DNA of 64,000 nt from an uncultured Treponema sp. Its GTDB lineage: Bacteria > Spirochaetota > Spirochaetia > Treponematales > Treponemataceae. Positions 63,327 to 64,000 of this stretch are shown here, one piece after another (the first letter of the stretch is position 1; each line of letters opens with the position of its first letter). The notes beneath the pieces were generated by a model that saw nothing but the letters and a program-made list of their open reading frames with translations, was not told where the DNA came from and did no database searches. The translations under genes and the position numbers were made by a program. The DNA is taken from the NCBI GenBank assembly GCA_900319625.1, contig ONPD01000005.1, positions 181,041-245,040 of the forward strand, read 5' to 3'.

Positions 63327-63803
63327 TTATTTTGTCCAGAAACGAAGGCCAGCCCGCACAGGAAAGTTAGCGAACCTAAAATCCACATTCCCTCGGCCCA
63401 GCAGGATTTCCGGCCGCCAGCCCGCCTGAATAAAAAACTCTGTTTGAGGAAGAAAAAATCCATTCAGCCCCGCAAAAATTGCATTGGAAATAATTACTTT
63501 GTCATCCTCAAAATCGTAGCCTGCGCCAAGTTCCGGACAGTAAAAAAAGTTCAAAGCCTTATAAAGATTTATATTTCCCGCAATAAACTCTACTCCGCCG
63601 CAAAGTGATTTTAGGCCGTCCTGGCAAAATAAAGCTTCAGCTTCAAAAATGAAGGGGAGGCCGTCGAGTTCAAAATCTACCGTCAGACCGCCGGAAGGTT
63701 CCCTGCCAAATTCAAAAGTACCCGCTGCACCAAAGCCTGCAGAATTAAGCGGAACAGTAAAACTTAAAAGTGATATTACAATGGCAAGGATTTTTACTCG
63801 CAT
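63327..63803 (-). CDS. Small exported beta-rich protein
   Basis: The 158-residue precursor has a signal peptide (MRVKILAIVISLLSFTVPLN, cleavage near SAGFG). The mature part is glycine- and aromatic-rich with short strands (AGWRPEILLGRG, VRAGLRFWTK) and could form a small barrel. Function unknown. It is convergent with the 62586 gene, with a 9-bp gap. Confidence 0.7.
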   Translation of the reverse strand: MRVKILAIVISLLSFTVPLNSAGFGAAGTFEFGREPSGGLTVDFELDGLPFIFEAEALFCQDGLKSLCGGVEFIAGNINLYKALNFFYCPELGAGYDFEDDKVIISNAIFAGLNGFFLPQTEFFIQAGWRPEILLGRGNVDFRFANFPVRAGLRFWTK

Positions 63804-63864
63804 GAATAAATAGTAGCATAATTCTCTTACATTTGCAGGTCAAACTGTGCCGAGAATTGAGCCG

Positions 63865-63886
63865 TGCCGAAGGCAGTGCGAAGCAC
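63865..63886 (+). repeat. Paired short hairpins at the IS boundary
   Basis: TGCC-GAA-GGCA and GTGC-GAA-GCAC are two adjacent GAA-loop hairpins just before the IS3-like end. Their role is unknown. Confidence 0.5.
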
Positions 63887-63908
63887 CGCGCGTAGCAAGC
63901 GGCGAAAT

Positions 63909-64000
63909 TGAACTGAACCCCAAAAGTTGGACACTTTTGGAGGAAAAATGCAAAGAAAATTTGATGTAAATTTCAAATTGTCTGTAGTTCAGATGTATTT
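63909..64000 (+). mobile_element. Left end of an IS3-family insertion sequence (truncated by window)
   Basis: TGAACTGAACCCCAAAAG at 63909 resembles the terminal inverted repeat of IS3/IS150-type elements (CCCCAAAAGTTGGAC). It is followed by AGGAGGAAAAATG and a transposase frame. The right end lies beyond the window. Confidence 0.8.
63948..64000 (+). CDS. IS3-family OrfA transposase, N-terminal fragment
   Basis: The frame begins MQRKFDVNFKLSVVQMY, the usual start of IS3 OrfA (HTH_Tnp_1, FKLKVV-type helix). A GGAGG site precedes the ATG. Only 17 codons are in the window. Confidence 0.75.
   Translation, partial: MQRKFDVNFKLSVVQMY

Noticed and set aside
1..64000. CRISPR array, rRNA or tRNA genes
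   Set aside because: No regularly spaced repeats or recognisable rRNA/tRNA sequences were seen by eye; a tRNAscan/Infernal run could change this.

Overview
The window looks like the chromosome of a saccharolytic, probably gut or rumen, Treponema (Spirochaetota). Pointers are the order alaS, SurA-like foldase, nusB, lipoprotein; a short AlaRS without the C-Ala domain; many lipoproteins with Leu-rich signal peptides ending in a lipobox Cys; outer-membrane beta-barrel-like proteins; abundant GGDEF/EAL proteins; and plant-polysaccharide enzymes (GH53, GH3). No rRNA, tRNA or CRISPR array was recognised. Species-level assignment cannot be made from sequence alone. || Layout: 1-6606 (minus) holds a partial TPR-like lipoprotein, nusB, a SurA-like chaperone, alaS and a membrane-anchored FG-GAP-like protein. 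6689-7891 is a tandem pair of paralogous lipoproteins behind a promoter whose spacer contains an (AG)10 tract, which suggests phase-variable expression. 8287-9765 is class II ilvC. 10012-15609 is a five-gene co-directional set (Fe-alcohol dehydrogenase, SDR epimerase, Gfo/Idh oxidoreductase, DUF2156/GNAT-like protein, MATE exporter). 15775-18605 (minus) has a PTS_EIIC_2-type membrane protein, a YfcE-like phosphoesterase and a lipoprotein. 18696-28574 mixes a Na/Pi cotransporter, a diguanylate cyclase, ychF, argC, a small conserved-looking protein, an NSS transporter and a GGDEF-EAL sensor. 28744-33806 has a domain-permuted GH3 and an argJ-argB operon preceded by ARG-box-like operators. 33835-38459 is a translationally coupled pair of paralogous GGDEF-EAL membrane proteins, one with a decayed EAL site. 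38520-41726 has a ThrH-like HAD phosphatase, a divergent polysaccharide deacetylase and tsaD. 41871-48270 is a galactan module: a large GH94-like protein, a LacI regulator and a GH53 galactanase with a C-terminal CBM61-like module, with two different LacI-type operators. || The most unusual region is 50644-62550. It is laid out like a Gram-negative aryl-polyene (APE) / flexirubin-type locus: ACP, a COG4648-AMP-ligase fusion, GT2, LpxL-like acyltransferase, hotdog thioesterase, LolA-like carrier, MMPL exporter, ketosynthase, O-methyltransferase-like protein, a PF13723-type ketosynthase-like partner and a secreted esterase-like hydrolase. No ketoreductase or dehydratase is seen in the window. 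One reverse-strand C_GCAxxG_C_C gene interrupts the row. || The window ends with two secreted barrel-like proteins and the left end of an IS3-family element. Dispersed intergenic palindromic repeats of two families, with compensatory changes in their stems, occur at 15631-15769, 23096-23172, 40606-40683 and 54795-54872. Several genes have a TATAAT-like box only 6-8 nt before the ATG, which suggests leaderless transcripts.
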